Source of the DNA: JAQUGA01 sp038210985
GTDB lineage: Bacteria; Bacteroidota; Bacteroidia; Bacteroidales; WCHB1-69
NCBI GenBank assembly: GCA_038210985.1
Contig: JBBQWB010000003.1
Coordinates: 1-64,000 of the forward strand
DNA length: 64,000 bases
Direction of reading: 5' to 3'
Position numbers and translations under genes: made by a program. Within the stretch, counting starts at the first letter, position 1, and every line of letters starts with the position of its first letter. Under the pieces are notes generated by a model. That model saw nothing but the letters and a program-made list of their open reading frames with translations. It made no database searches and was not told where the DNA came from. Of the stretch, positions 1 to 8,330 are shown one piece after another.

Positions 1-1431
1 TTCAAAATATGATTTAGCAGTTGCCCAATCTTTGTTCATTAAAGCAATAACTCCAAGGTTGTTAATAACTAAACCATTGTTTGGAGAAATGGTATTTGCT
101 TTTTCAATCATTGTTTTCGCTTCGCTTGCATTCCCTTTCATTATTAAAACTGTTCCAAGGTCGTTATAACCTCTCCAATCTTGAGGATAAATGTTAATTG
201 CGTTGCGATATATTTTTTCTTTTGTAGATAAATCGGTAGTTAAAGTAGCAGCGTAAAAAATCTCTTTATTGTCAAGTTTTGCAGGTTCAGTAGTTGCTAA
301 AGAAGCAATTTGTTCGTCGGTTTTACGAGGTTCTAAACAATTCATTTTGAATGTAGCACGACGAAGTGGAGGTAAAATAGCGTCTTCAATTTCTTTATAA
401 ATAACTGTCATGTTGCGAATTTCTTGCTCACGACGAGTAACATCAGGTTGAGAACGAACTACGTTTAAAATAGCATTTTTGTCTTTAATGTTTGATGCTT
501 CTACTGCTTTCATAAAACCTTCCCAGTCTTCACCATTTGCTTTAGCAATTAATTCAGGGATAGTAAGAGTAATATCTTTTTCTTTAACAACTAAAGTTTT
601 AGCTTTTTCTTTTTTGTATTTTGCCATTTGTTCGTTAAACCATTTTAAACCAGTAGCACCACGACTTTCGGAAAGTTTAGAGTTACGTGATTCTTCACCT
701 TCGGGAGAAGCCCATGAGTTTAAACTGAAATCTTTAACTACATATTCTTTTTTAACAAAATCAATAAAGGCAGTAAGTTGCTTTGCTGTATTTGTATCTT
801 TATTCATCGATAATTTCCAATTTAAATCGGATTTATCAAGTTCGAAGTATATAGTAGCTTCGTTAGAGATAATAACTTCTTTAACATAACCATGGTTTGC
901 ATAAATTAAATTAGTGCCATTGCCAGGTGCCGATTGAGAAACTAATTCAGGTTCTACAACAATGCGTTCGCTAGTATAAATAACACCATCTGCAAATTTT
1001 ACTTGAGTCATGGTAGCAGATTTCTTTTTTAACTGAGCTTTTGCATTTCCGTATAATACAGAACTATTGAAGTCTGGATTATAATCAAAAGTTTCAGAAT
1101 AAGAGAAAGATCCACCATTTTTTTTGCTAATTACGGTACCATCACCTAAAGCTTTTTCTCCTTTAAGTTTTATTGGTTTAAGCGTAATTTCACCTTTATC
1201 CGATTTAAGTACTGGAGTTATTTCTAAAGTAGCTTTTTTATGGAAATATTTTGGTGGAATTTTTCCTTGAATGGATACTTGAATTTTTCCGCCATGTGTT
1301 TCAAGCACTTGTGGTTTTACTTCATACTTTACTTCAGGATATTTTTTAACCATCTTTTTTAGTCCGCAGCCCGAAAAAACAAGAGCTGAAAGTATAAATA
1401 AGATAAATAGATTTTGGTGTATTCTCTTCAT
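1..1431 (-). CDS. OmpA-like lipoprotein with C-terminal TPR, partial (3' end outside window)
   Basis: The reading frame is open from the ATG at 1431 to the left edge (477 codons) without a stop, so the C-terminus lies outside the window. The N-terminus is a lipoprotein signal with a hydrophobic stretch ending in FSGC (lipid-modified Cys22), so the protein is probably in the outer membrane. Around residues 190-270 there is an OmpA-C-like segment (ATIYFELDKSDLNW, then WASPEGEESRNSKLSESRG), the kind of fold that binds peptidoglycan. From about residue 390 there are TPR-like helices (YPQDWRGYNDLGTVLIMKGN and a following repeat). The exact role is unknown. It resembles other Bacteroidota envelope scaffolds that combine OmpA and TPR modules, but no enzyme motif is visible. 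Confidence 0.8.
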   Translation of the reverse strand, partial: MKRIHQNLFILFILSALVFSGCGLKKMVKKYPEVKYEVKPQVLETHGGKIQVSIQGKIPPKYFHKKATLEITPVLKSDKGEITLKPIKLKGEKALGDGTVISKKNGGSFSYSETFDYNPDFNSSVLYGNAKAQLKKKSATMTQVKFADGVIYTSERIVVEPELVSQSAPGNGTNLIYANHGYVKEVIISNEATIYFELDKSDLNWKLSMNKDTNTAKQLTAFIDFVKKEYVVKDFSLNSWASPEGEESRNSKLSESRGATGLKWFNEQMAKYKKEKAKTLVVKEKDITLTIPELIAKANGEDWEGFMKAVEASNIKDKNAILNVVRSQPDVTRREQEIRNMTVIYKEIEDAILPPLRRATFKMNCLEPRKTDEQIASLATTEPAKLDNKEIFYAATLTTDLSTKEKIYRNAINIYPQDWRGYNDLGTVLIMKGNASEAKTMIEKANTISPNNGLVINNLGVIALMNKDWATAKSYFE

Positions 1432-1544
1432 TTTTATTTTTTTTTAGTTTATAATCTTAAAAATTTGTTTATATTTTTTTTTGCAAAGATATAATTTTTT
1501 TTTTAATCATGACAATATATGTTTTAACACTTATTTTTAAGTAT

Positions 1545-1985
1545 TTAATTTTCTTTATTTTCGCTATTGTCTGGAATGTTTAAGCCAGGTAAATTTATTT
1601 CATCTTGAATTACAAAAGCATTAGGGTAATCGAGCTGTATTTTGCTTAGGAATCCACGTGCTTCATGACGAGTTCTAAAATCTCCAACTCTAACTCTAAA
1701 ATTGGGTTCTTTAAAGGTCAAATAAGCGTCTATGGATGGGTATTTAGCTTTAAATTTTGATCTTACCGATTCGGCAGTATTTCGAGAACTGTTGCCAGAG
1801 TCGAAGAATATTTGAACTCTAAACCCCATTATCGTTTTAACTTTTGCATTGGCTTGTATGTATTTTCGAGTTAAATCGTCGATGCCAACCCCTGTTGTTG
1901 TTTGAATGCTTTGCGAAAACACATGAATAGGAAAAAGTATTGCAAAAATCAACAATATATTTAGTTTGATAATTGTATTTTTCAT
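1545..1985 (-). CDS. Secreted SPOR-domain protein
   Basis: This is a 146-residue protein if translation starts at the ATG at 1985. An upstream in-frame start at 2006 would overlap the universal stress gene and put seven residues before the signal peptide, so 1985 is preferred. The N-terminus (MKNTIIKLNILLIFAILF ending near VFSQS) is a signal peptide. Residues from about 55 onward form a SPOR domain (FRVQIFFDSG, later FRVRVGDFRTRHEARGF), a fold known to bind denuded peptidoglycan glycan strands. It follows the universal stress gene on the same strand with a 10-nt gap, so the two are probably cotranscribed. It has no other domain, and its specific role in division or envelope maintenance cannot be told from sequence. 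Confidence 0.85.
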   Translation of the reverse strand: MKNTIIKLNILLIFAILFPIHVFSQSIQTTTGVGIDDLTRKYIQANAKVKTIMGFRVQIFFDSGNSSRNTAESVRSKFKAKYPSIDAYLTFKEPNFRVRVGDFRTRHEARGFLSKIQLDYPNAFVIQDEINLPGLNIPDNSENKEN

Positions 1986-1995
1986 TTTTAAAAAA

Positions 1996-2823
1996 TTATA
2001 GTCCATTAATGGATAGAACGGGAATATCGCATTGATTTAATAACTGTTGTGCTTCTTGACCTGGCATTGTTTGCGACTCTTTGCTTTTTTGATCAGTCAT
2101 TATGGTTAATAAATCGATATTACTTTCATGAATAAATCGAAGAATATCAGCTGTAATATTCGAAGTAGTTATTACATCTTGGTACACTGTAATTCCTTCA
2201 TTTTTCATTTTATTATAAGCAAAAGTAGTAGCATAATCGGCTTTGCGATTAATTGTTTTTAAAGGAGTTGAATAAAGCGTTAAAATTTGAACTTCAGCAT
2301 CGAATTTTTTTGCAAATTCGATGATAGTATCAATTTTACTAAGAGTATCGCCAGTGTGATCTACTGGAGCTAATATCTTTGAAATTCCTTTTTCCGAAAA
2401 TTTATAATTTGGACGTATCGAAATTACAGGACATTCGGCAGTTGAAACAATTCGATAGGCATTGCTTCCAATCCAATAATCTTCGTAACCCGACCCTCCA
2501 TGGGTGCCAAGTATAATAATATCGGTGTTTGATGTTTGTGCGTAACTTGCTATTTCTTTGTAAACTTTTCCACTTCTGATTTTAGTGGAAATTTTAAGAT
2601 CTGGAAAATTCTTTTTTACATCATTAATCTGTAAATCCAAATTAATTTTTGCATCTTTTTTAATTTCATTAATTACAATGTCGCCTTTGATATCCATAGA
2701 AGAAGTGTTATCAACCCATATTGTAGTAATTTCGGCATTTAGTTTTTTACCTAAAATAGCAGCATAATTTAATGCGTGAACGGATCCATAAGAAAAATCG
2801 GTAGGCGTTAAAATTTTTTTCAT
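1996..2823 (-). CDS. Tandem universal stress protein (two UspA domains)
   Basis: At 275 residues this is twice the length of a single UspA domain. The N-terminal domain (about 1-140) begins MKKILTPTDFSYGS and carries the nucleotide-binding loop GTHGGSGYEDYWIGSNA, which fits the G-x2-G-x9-G-S/T motif of ATP-binding Usp proteins. The C-terminal domain (about 148-275) begins ISKILAPVDHTGDT, but its equivalent loop (LLTIMTDQKSKESQ) lacks the glycine pattern, so it probably does not bind ATP the same way. Cytoplasmic; no signal peptide. It is the first gene of a two-gene unit with the SPOR protein and is divergent from ruvB across 429 bp. The function is general stress response by family; no substrate can be named. 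Confidence 0.9.
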   Translation of the reverse strand: MKKILTPTDFSYGSVHALNYAAILGKKLNAEITTIWVDNTSSMDIKGDIVINEIKKDAKINLDLQINDVKKNFPDLKISTKIRSGKVYKEIASYAQTSNTDIIILGTHGGSGYEDYWIGSNAYRIVSTAECPVISIRPNYKFSEKGISKILAPVDHTGDTLSKIDTIIEFAKKFDAEVQILTLYSTPLKTINRKADYATTFAYNKMKNEGITVYQDVITTSNITADILRFIHESNIDLLTIMTDQKSKESQTMPGQEAQQLLNQCDIPVLSINGL

Positions 2824-3110
2824 AATTAATATCTTTTATAAAGTTTCGCTAAATTAGTAAAAAGGATTAACTTATCAAATTTATAGATAAAAAATTAGTA
2901 AAGGTGACTTCTAAAAATTGCTTTTTCATCGTTGCTTTTCAATTTTGAAATCCTCATCCCGATTAATATTTTGTATGTTTTTTACTGAAAATCATCATTG
3001 CTCCTGCCCTAAAGGGTGTGCTGATATTCAGAGAATTACATTTTTTATGACGGGATAAGAAGGTGATGTAAATTGAAAGAAAACCAACAAAATCTTGGAC
3101 GGAATGATTT

Positions 3111-3170
3111 GAATTTCTTGCAAGTATAAAAGCTTGTCCGACCTTTGGTGGAAAGAATTTGGCGTTTTCT
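3111..3170 (+). repeat. Partial, diverged copy of the 162-bp MITE-like repeat
   Basis: About 60 bp aligns with 21069-21128 in the same orientation with 7 mismatches, including GCTTGTCCGAC and GGCGTTTTCT. The left half of the element is not recognisable here, so this looks like an old or truncated copy. No flanking direct repeat could be found. Confidence 0.65.
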
Positions 3171-3225
3171 TGCAGGTGCAAAATATCAATTGTAATGCGA
3201 GATTAAAGTATTCAAAAAAAAAGTG

Positions 3226-3233
3226 TACGTTTG
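3226..3233 (+). promoter_or_regulatory. Putative -7 box (TAnnTTTG) for ruvB
   Basis: TACGTTTG matches the Bacteroidota -7 consensus and lies 19 nt before the ruvB ATG. A matching upstream TTG at the normal distance is not clear, so this is a weak call based on one box. Confidence 0.4.
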
Positions 3234-3252
3234 TATAAATTATTAATTGAAT

Positions 3253-4290
3253 ATGGAGCATACTTTAGATGCTGGTGGCTCAAAGCTGTCAGCAAGCGAT
3301 AGAGAATACGAAAAAGCGATACGACCAGCAGATTTTAAAGATTTTCAAGGACAAGACAATATCGTTGAAAACTTGAAAATTTTTGTAAAAGCTGCTAAAT
3401 TACGTGGCGAAGCTTTGGATCATGTGCTTTTGCATGGACCTCCTGGTTTAGGAAAAACCACACTTTCGCATATTATTTCAACCGAAATGGGCGTAAATTT
3501 GAGAGTTACATCTGGTCCAGTTATTGACAAACCCGGCGATTTGGCTGGTTTACTCACAAATTTAGAGCCCAATGATGTGCTGTTTATTGACGAAATTCAT
3601 CGATTGTCTCCAGTGGTGGAAGAATATTTGTACTCGGCAATGGAAGATTACAAAATAGATATCATGATTGAAACTGGTCCAAATGCTCGTTCGGTTCAAA
3701 TTTCTCTTAACCCATTTACCTTGGTTGGAGCTACTACTCGCTCTGGACTTCTTACCGCACCTCTACGTTCGAGGTTTGGAATAAATGCTCGCTTAAATTA
3801 CTACGATGCCGAAACTTTAAAGAAAATTATTGTGCGTGCAGCATCTATTTTAAATATTTACATTTCGGATACTGCGGCATGGGAAATTGCACGAAGAAGT
3901 CGTGGAACTCCTCGTATAGCAAATTTATTGCTTCGTAGAGTTCGAGATTTTGCACAAATAATTGGCGATGGAAATATTGATATTGAAATTGCAAAATATG
4001 CACTTGATGCCTTAAATGTGGATAAAAATGGTTTAGATGAAATGGATATCCGGATTTTAAATACGATAATTGATAAATTTAAAGGTGGACCTGTTGGCTT
4101 AACTACTATTGCTACTGCTGTAGGAGAAGATTCGGGAACTATTGAAGAGGTGTATGAGCCATTTTTAATTCAGGAAGGATATTTAATGAGAACTCCACGT
4201 GGTAGAGAAGCGACTGCTATGGCTTATAAACATCTTGGAAAAATAAAATTAGGTGGAGATCAAAAGTCGCTTTTCGACAACGATATTTAA
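3253..4290 (+). CDS. ruvB: Holliday junction branch-migration helicase RuvB
   Basis: The product is the AAA+ motor of the RuvABC complex, which drives branch migration of Holliday junctions with RuvA in the cytoplasm. With the ATG at 3253 it is 345 residues, normal for RuvB; an upstream TTG at 3247 in frame is less likely. Visible motifs: an N-terminal RPADFKDFQGQ, Walker A GPPGLGKT (residues 62-69), Walker B FIDEIHR, sensor 1 GATTRSGLL, sensor 2 RGTPRIANLLLRRVR, and the C-terminal winged helix ending in PRGREATAMAYKHLG. The peptide ABC gene follows after 8 nt, so the two may share a transcript although they have no known functional link. No ruvA or ruvC is nearby, which is common in this phylum. 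Confidence 0.98.
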   Translation: MEHTLDAGGSKLSASDREYEKAIRPADFKDFQGQDNIVENLKIFVKAAKLRGEALDHVLLHGPPGLGKTTLSHIISTEMGVNLRVTSGPVIDKPGDLAGLLTNLEPNDVLFIDEIHRLSPVVEEYLYSAMEDYKIDIMIETGPNARSVQISLNPFTLVGATTRSGLLTAPLRSRFGINARLNYYDAETLKKIIVRAASILNIYISDTAAWEIARRSRGTPRIANLLLRRVRDFAQIIGDGNIDIEIAKYALDALNVDKNGLDEMDIRILNTIIDKFKGGPVGLTTIATAVGEDSGTIEEVYEPFLIQEGYLMRTPRGREATAMAYKHLGKIKLGGDQKSLFDNDI

Positions 4291-4298
4291 TAGCTATT

Positions 4299-6029
4299 AT
4301 GAACGAGTTGGAACAAAATGAGTCGATTTTAAAAATAGAAAATCTTAGTATTGGATTTGATTTTAAAAATCGAAATAAATTAGCCGTAAAAAATATTTCG
4401 TTCGAGATTAAAAAAAATCAAATACTTGGTGTTGTGGGCGAATCGGGTTCTGGTAAATCGGTTACTAGTTTGTCGATAATGCGACTTTTGCATGAGCCAC
4501 CAGCTCATTTTCCTTCGGGAAAAATTTTGCTTCAAACTAAAAACGGCTTAATTGACGTGCTGAAACAATCACAAAAAGAGATGATTTCGATTCGTGGCAA
4601 AGTTGTTTCCATGATTTTTCAAGAACCTATGAGTTCGCTCAATCCAACGATGAAATGTGGCGAACAAATTATGGAAGCAATTAAGGCTCATCAAAACATT
4701 TCGACCAATAAAGCTAAAAAAAGAGCAATGGAACTTATAAAAGAAGTTATGTTGCCACGACCCGAAAAAATATTTGATTCATATCCACACGAAATTTCTG
4801 GTGGACAAAAACAAAGGGTAATGATTGCGATGGCTTTGTCTTCAAATCCTGAAATTTTAATAGCCGATGAGCCAACTACAGCTTTAGATGTTACGGTACA
4901 AAAAACGATTCTCGAGATTCTTTTGTCACTCAAACAAAAATATGGGATGAGCATTTTGTTTATAACGCACGATTTGGGTGTTATTTCTGAAATTGCCGAC
5001 GAAGTGGTGGTAATGTACAGAGGCGAAATTGTTGAAAAGGGGAATGCGAAAGATGTTTTTAACAATCCTCAGCATCCATACACTCAGGGGCTTTTGTATT
5101 GTCGTCCGAATATTAAAAAACGACCTCATCGTTTGCCAACTATTTCTGAGTTTTTAGATAATAAATCCGAAGAAATTTCTATTAGGAGCAAAGAATTAAA
5201 CAAGGATAAAAGAGAAGAGCAGCATCGATTAATTTATTCTCAAGAGCCTGTTTTAGTTGTAAACCAGATAGAAAAAAGATATGTGGTAGAGCGAAACTTT
5301 TGGGGAAAACCAACGATTGAACTTAGTGCGGTTAATAAATTGTCTTTCGAGATTTATAAAGGCGAAACGATGGGATTGGTTGGAGAGTCGGGATGTGGAA
5401 AAACAACGCTTGGTAGAACCATAATGCGTTTATTAGAACCTACATCTGGCTCTGTAATATATAAAGGTAAAAATGTTACAAAACTGACAAAATCCGAGTT
5501 AAAGGCATTTCGTCAAAGCATGCAAATCATTTTTCAAGATCCATATTCCTCTCTTAACCCACGTATTTCGGTTGGTGAAGCCATTATGGAACCAATGATG
5601 GTGCATAAAATATTTTCAACGCATAAAGAATGTAAGGAATATGCTCATTTTTTAATGGAAAAAGTGGCTTTATCTCTCGATTCGTTTAACAGATATCCAC
5701 ACGAATTTTCGGGAGGTCAGCGTCAGCGTATTTGTATTGCTCGAAGTTTATCGGTAAAACCCGAACTAATTATTTGCGACGAATGTGTTTCGGCTTTAGA
5801 CGTTTCTGTTCAGGCACAAGTGCTAAATTTGCTGAACGATTTAAAAGATGAATTTGGACTAACCTATATTTTTATTTCGCACGATTTATCGGTAGTTAAA
5901 TATATGTCCGACCGAATGATTGTAATGAAAGATGGAAATATGGTTGAATTTGGTGATTCGGATGAAATTTATGCAAATCCTAAAACAGAATATAGTCGAA
6001 ACTTAATTTCTTCAATTCCTGGATTGTGA
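4299..6029 (+). CDS. Oligopeptide/dipeptide ABC transporter ATPase, two fused ATP-binding domains
   Basis: This 576-residue protein holds two complete ABC ATPase domains, equivalent to DppD and DppF (or OppD and OppF) fused in one chain. Domain 1: Walker A GESGSGKS (47-54), signature ISGGQKQR near 167, Walker B LIADEPTTALDVT. Domain 2: Walker A GESGCGKT near 362, signature FSGGQRQR, Walker B LIICDECVSALDVS. The DEC in place of the usual DEP in domain 2 is notable, but the catalytic Glu is kept. The segment between the domains has the oligopeptide-transporter tail (HPYTQGLLYCRPN). It would energise import of peptides at the inner membrane, but no permease or binding protein is in the window, so the partners must be encoded elsewhere. 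Confidence 0.93.
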   Translation: MNELEQNESILKIENLSIGFDFKNRNKLAVKNISFEIKKNQILGVVGESGSGKSVTSLSIMRLLHEPPAHFPSGKILLQTKNGLIDVLKQSQKEMISIRGKVVSMIFQEPMSSLNPTMKCGEQIMEAIKAHQNISTNKAKKRAMELIKEVMLPRPEKIFDSYPHEISGGQKQRVMIAMALSSNPEILIADEPTTALDVTVQKTILEILLSLKQKYGMSILFITHDLGVISEIADEVVVMYRGEIVEKGNAKDVFNNPQHPYTQGLLYCRPNIKKRPHRLPTISEFLDNKSEEISIRSKELNKDKREEQHRLIYSQEPVLVVNQIEKRYVVERNFWGKPTIELSAVNKLSFEIYKGETMGLVGESGCGKTTLGRTIMRLLEPTSGSVIYKGKNVTKLTKSELKAFRQSMQIIFQDPYSSLNPRISVGEAIMEPMMVHKIFSTHKECKEYAHFLMEKVALSLDSFNRYPHEFSGGQRQRICIARSLSVKPELIICDECVSALDVSVQAQVLNLLNDLKDEFGLTYIFISHDLSVVKYMSDRMIVMKDGNMVEFGDSDEIYANPKTEYSRNLISSIPGL

Positions 6030-6541
6030 TTTTTATTGATTTTTTTTGTGTAGGTCATAAATATCAATCACTTTTTCTCGATAAGCATTTTAGAATATAT
6101 TAAACCTGATATTTTTCTACGCTAATTGATTATCATTCAGAGATTTCATGCGATATTTTGGAAATAAAGAGGTAATGACAGTGATAGAAGTTTTAGACTT
6201 TTGTATCTATTTATAAAAAGAGCTTGTTCGGATTTGCAATCCGAGCAAACAGAGGTCTGTTAATCCACTACGTGGAATTTTTTAAATACAAATGAATTTT
6301 TTATTAAAATTAATGTCCTACGGACAAATATGTTATAGTCCGTTAGGACATTAACATCGAAGCAAGTATGTAATCAGCTTTAAATGTGATAGTTGCTGAA
6401 TTTTGTCATTGGTAGCGAAGCGAAGAATTTTTTTTTTATCGGACAATAGTAAATATCAATAGAAAATATTTTAAAAATGATTTTAATTTCCCAAATGGGA
6501 ATAAACATTAACAACAATTTTTATGAATCCACATAGTCTTT
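6030..6541. repeat. Convergent intergenic region with palindromic repeats
   Basis: This 512-bp space lies between the ABC gene (plus) and the methyltransferase gene (minus). It holds a palindrome around 6225-6247 (GTTCGGATTT then AATCCGAGC) and a long hairpin at 6310-6354 whose arms TTAATGTCCTACGGAC and GTCCGTTAGGACATTAA pair over 16 bp with one bulge. Both palindromes could stop transcription from either side. A poly-T-containing fragment TTTTTATCGGACAA near 6435 recurs near 35645. No gene was recognised. Confidence 0.65.
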
Positions 6542-7132
6542 CTATTTCACACCAACTAAACGTACTACGTGTGCATCCCCTTTGTGATACAATCCTTCGG
6601 ATAAATTGGTGATTGTAGTTTCTAAATTGATGAATTGCAGATCTTTAAAATCATCTTTTATCATTTGGAGCGTGTACAAAAGTTCGAGCGTTTTTGGTCC
6701 ACCAGATGTATATTGTAGCTGTTCGGTTGAAAAAGCTTCCAGTATAAATTTTCCTCCAACTTTTAATGAATTTATTAGTTTGTGATGAATTTTTTTTCGA
6801 ATTGCATTTGGAAGATGTACATAAATCATTGCTATTGCATCGTATTTTTCTGTTGGAAAGTCAAAATCTTTTAAATCCGAAACGGTGTAATGAATTTGTA
6901 CATTCATTTGTTCCGCAATCTTGAGAGCTTTTTTTTGACCTTCGATGCTCGAGTCTATTGCATAAACTTTCCAATTTTCCTTGGCAGCGTGAACCGCATT
7001 ACGACCTTCGCCTTCGGCTGGTAATAAAATAATTCCAGGAGGAATTTTTTGCAATTCTTTCTGGAAAAATTTATTGGCTTGTGTGCCATAAACATATTCT
7101 TGACTACTATAACGTTCGTCCCAAATAGTCAT
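6542..7132 (-). CDS. Class I SAM-dependent methyltransferase (TehB-like)
   Basis: This 196-residue cytoplasmic protein has the Rossmann fold of SAM methyltransferases. It starts with MTIWDERYSSQEYVYG, common in the TehB/thiopurine-type group. Motif I is ILLPAEGEGRNAVHAA (around residues 35-50), the acidic end of strand 2 is VYAIDSS, and motif IV region is YDAIAMIYVHLP. Its ATG overlaps the stop codon of the upstream thioredoxin gene by one base (TAATG), implying translational coupling. The substrate cannot be told; TehB relatives act on tellurite or small thiol-reactive compounds, which would fit cotranscription with thioredoxins, but that is inference. Confidence 0.82.
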   Translation of the reverse strand: MTIWDERYSSQEYVYGTQANKFFQKELQKIPPGIILLPAEGEGRNAVHAAKENWKVYAIDSSIEGQKKALKIAEQMNVQIHYTVSDLKDFDFPTEKYDAIAMIYVHLPNAIRKKIHHKLINSLKVGGKFILEAFSTEQLQYTSGGPKTLELLYTLQMIKDDFKDLQFINLETTITNLSEGLYHKGDAHVVRLVGVK

Positions 7133-7488
7133 TAGTCAATTTTAAAAATATCCTTAAAGGCTTCTTTTAAAGTTTCTTTTGGAAGTGCACCTGCTGCCAT
7201 TGTTGGAACTCCTTCAACTGGAACAAATAATAACGAAGGAATACTTTGAATTCCAAAAACGGATGCAAGTTCTTGTTGGTCTTCTGTGTCCACCTTATAG
7301 ATGTCGATTTTACCTTTATATTCTTGAGCAAGTTCTTCAATAATTGGCGACAACATTTTACATGGTCCACACCAATCGGCATAAAAATCAATTAATACTG
7401 GTTTTGTGCCTTCAAATTTCCATTCTTTATTTACTTCGTAGTTAAAAACTTTCTCTTTGAATGTTTCTTTTGTTAAAAATTCTGCCAT
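7132..7488 (-). CDS. trxA: Thioredoxin
   Basis: This is a 118-residue cytoplasmic thioredoxin. The active site is DWCGPC with redox cysteines 40 and 43, the preceding strand is PVLIDFYA, and the cis-proline loop is IQSIPSLLF. It lacks a signal peptide. About 20 extra residues precede the core, slightly longer than the classical 105-110-residue form. It is the middle gene of a three-gene unit: 5 nt after a membrane-anchored thioredoxin and overlapping the methyltransferase start by 1 nt. It probably reduces cytoplasmic protein disulfides; whether it is the main cellular thioredoxin cannot be decided from this window. Confidence 0.92.
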   Translation of the reverse strand: MAEFLTKETFKEKVFNYEVNKEWKFEGTKPVLIDFYADWCGPCKMLSPIIEELAQEYKGKIDIYKVDTEDQQELASVFGIQSIPSLLFVPVEGVPTMAAGALPKETLKEAFKDIFKID

Positions 7489-7493
7489 TTTTT

Positions 7494-7970
7494 TTATTTT
7501 TTATCAGTTAATAAATTATCAATAATTTCGATATATTTTTCTTTTTGCAATGCTCCAATAGTTAATTGGGGTTCGCCTTTGACAGGAAAAAATGCAACTA
7601 CTGGAATATTTGTTATCCCATGAATATTTGCCAATTCTTTTTCAAAGTCCACATTTACTTTATAAAAATCTACTTTGCCTTTATACTTTATCGACAATTC
7701 GTCCATTATTGGAGCTACTCTTCTGCATGGTCCACACCAGTCGGCATAAAAATCTATAACCGAGGGCTTGTTGCCTTTGTAGATGTAGTTATTAGGATTT
7801 TTGTCATAGTCGTAAATTTGCTTGAGGTACATGGTTTTATTCATCATCAGTACATCTGATTGTTTGTTGTTAGATGATTGAAAAGCCTTTGTAATGGATG
7901 GTGCTGCGTAAATTACTCCAATTGTTACTACCAGTAAAACGGATAAAATTAATTTTGTTTTTCTTGCCAT
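7494..7970 (-). CDS. Membrane-anchored periplasmic thioredoxin-family protein
   Basis: This is a 158-residue protein with an N-terminal hydrophobic helix (about residues 5-23, LILSVLLVVTIGVIYAAP) followed by a thioredoxin domain with DWCGPC (cysteines 79 and 82) and cis-Pro loop ITNIPVVAFF. The anchor implies the domain faces the periplasm. It is the first gene of the unit with the cytoplasmic thioredoxin (5 nt downstream), and the two domains are clearly paralogous, so the pair probably arose by duplication. A plausible role is thiol-disulfide exchange in the envelope, with electrons passed from the inside, but no DsbD/CcdA partner is visible nearby. Confidence 0.88.
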   Translation of the reverse strand: MARKTKLILSVLLVVTIGVIYAAPSITKAFQSSNNKQSDVLMMNKTMYLKQIYDYDKNPNNYIYKGNKPSVIDFYADWCGPCRRVAPIMDELSIKYKGKVDFYKVNVDFEKELANIHGITNIPVVAFFPVKGEPQLTIGALQKEKYIEIIDNLLTDKK

Positions 7971-8330
7971 AATATTTGAAAATTAATAAATGTATCGGTT
8001 TAATAACACTAATAAATAAAGTTTGTTCAAAATAATAAACGAAAATAACAAAAAAATATTTTCGAGGGAAGAAAGTTTGAATTTAACCAATGGGATTGAG
8101 CTTGTCATGGTGATTGAGCTTGTCGAAATCATATTACTAACTTCATTAATATTACTTGGAGGTTTCGACAGGCTCTACCTCCAATCACTTGTCGAAATCT
8201 TAACTGGTTATTGATTTACCATTAAGAATTGTTTATTAATAGTATTCGGAAGTTTCGACAGGCTCAACTTCCAATAAAAAAAAGAGCTGAAATTATTTCA
8301 GCTCTTTTTTTTATTATGAATCAGAATAAT
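7971..8330. repeat. Intergenic region with TCGACAGGCTC palindromic repeats
   Basis: Between the thioredoxin operon and the next minus-strand gene there are repeated copies of a GATTGAGCTTGTCGAAATC / GGTTTCGACAGGCTC unit at roughly 8090-8275, including hairpins with arms GGAGGT..ACCTCC (8158-8182) and GGAAGTT..AACTTCC (8249-8273). Related copies occur at about 20690-20780 and 59680-59815. A rho-independent terminator follows at 8276-8313. An ORF through these repeats is not a gene. Confidence 0.7.
8276..8313 (-). terminator. Rho-independent terminator of the T9SS cargo gene at 8331
   Basis: A perfect 9-bp hairpin, GAGCTGAAA-TTA-TTTCAGCTC (8284-8304), is flanked by A-runs on one side and T-runs on the other, so it can act in both directions. 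It lies 17 nt beyond the stop codon of the secreted protein. Almost the same hairpin follows the related gene at 34431. Confidence 0.88.

Larger units (their letters stand above)
2824..3252. other. Divergent intergenic region with a partial MITE-like repeat
   Basis: This 429-bp gap separates the universal stress gene from ruvB and should hold promoters for both. It contains a partial copy of the 162-bp repeat found twice elsewhere (at 3111-3170) and a TAnnTTTG box before ruvB. Short ORFs here run through the repeat and show no recognised protein. Nothing else was recognised. Confidence 0.6.

Noticed and set aside
479..889. 136-codon plus-strand ORF opposite the OmpA-like lipoprotein
   Set aside because: It is the shadow of a lipoprotein gene with signal peptide and OmpA motifs on the minus strand.
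3247..3252. TTG as start of ruvB
   Set aside because: The ATG at 3253 is 6 nt later, better placed to the -7 box and gives the usual protein length.
2963..3261. Two overlapping minus-strand ORFs of 72 and 77 codons
   Set aside because: They run through the partial MITE-like repeat and the promoter region of ruvB, have no start context, and their peptide similarity to other sites follows from the DNA repeat.
7167..7391. 74-codon ORF within the thioredoxin gene
   Set aside because: It is an alternative frame of the thioredoxin coding sequence, which has a complete active site.
8023..8214. 63-codon ORF on the plus strand
   Set aside because: It is built from TCGACAGGCTC-type repeats and has no protein-like features.
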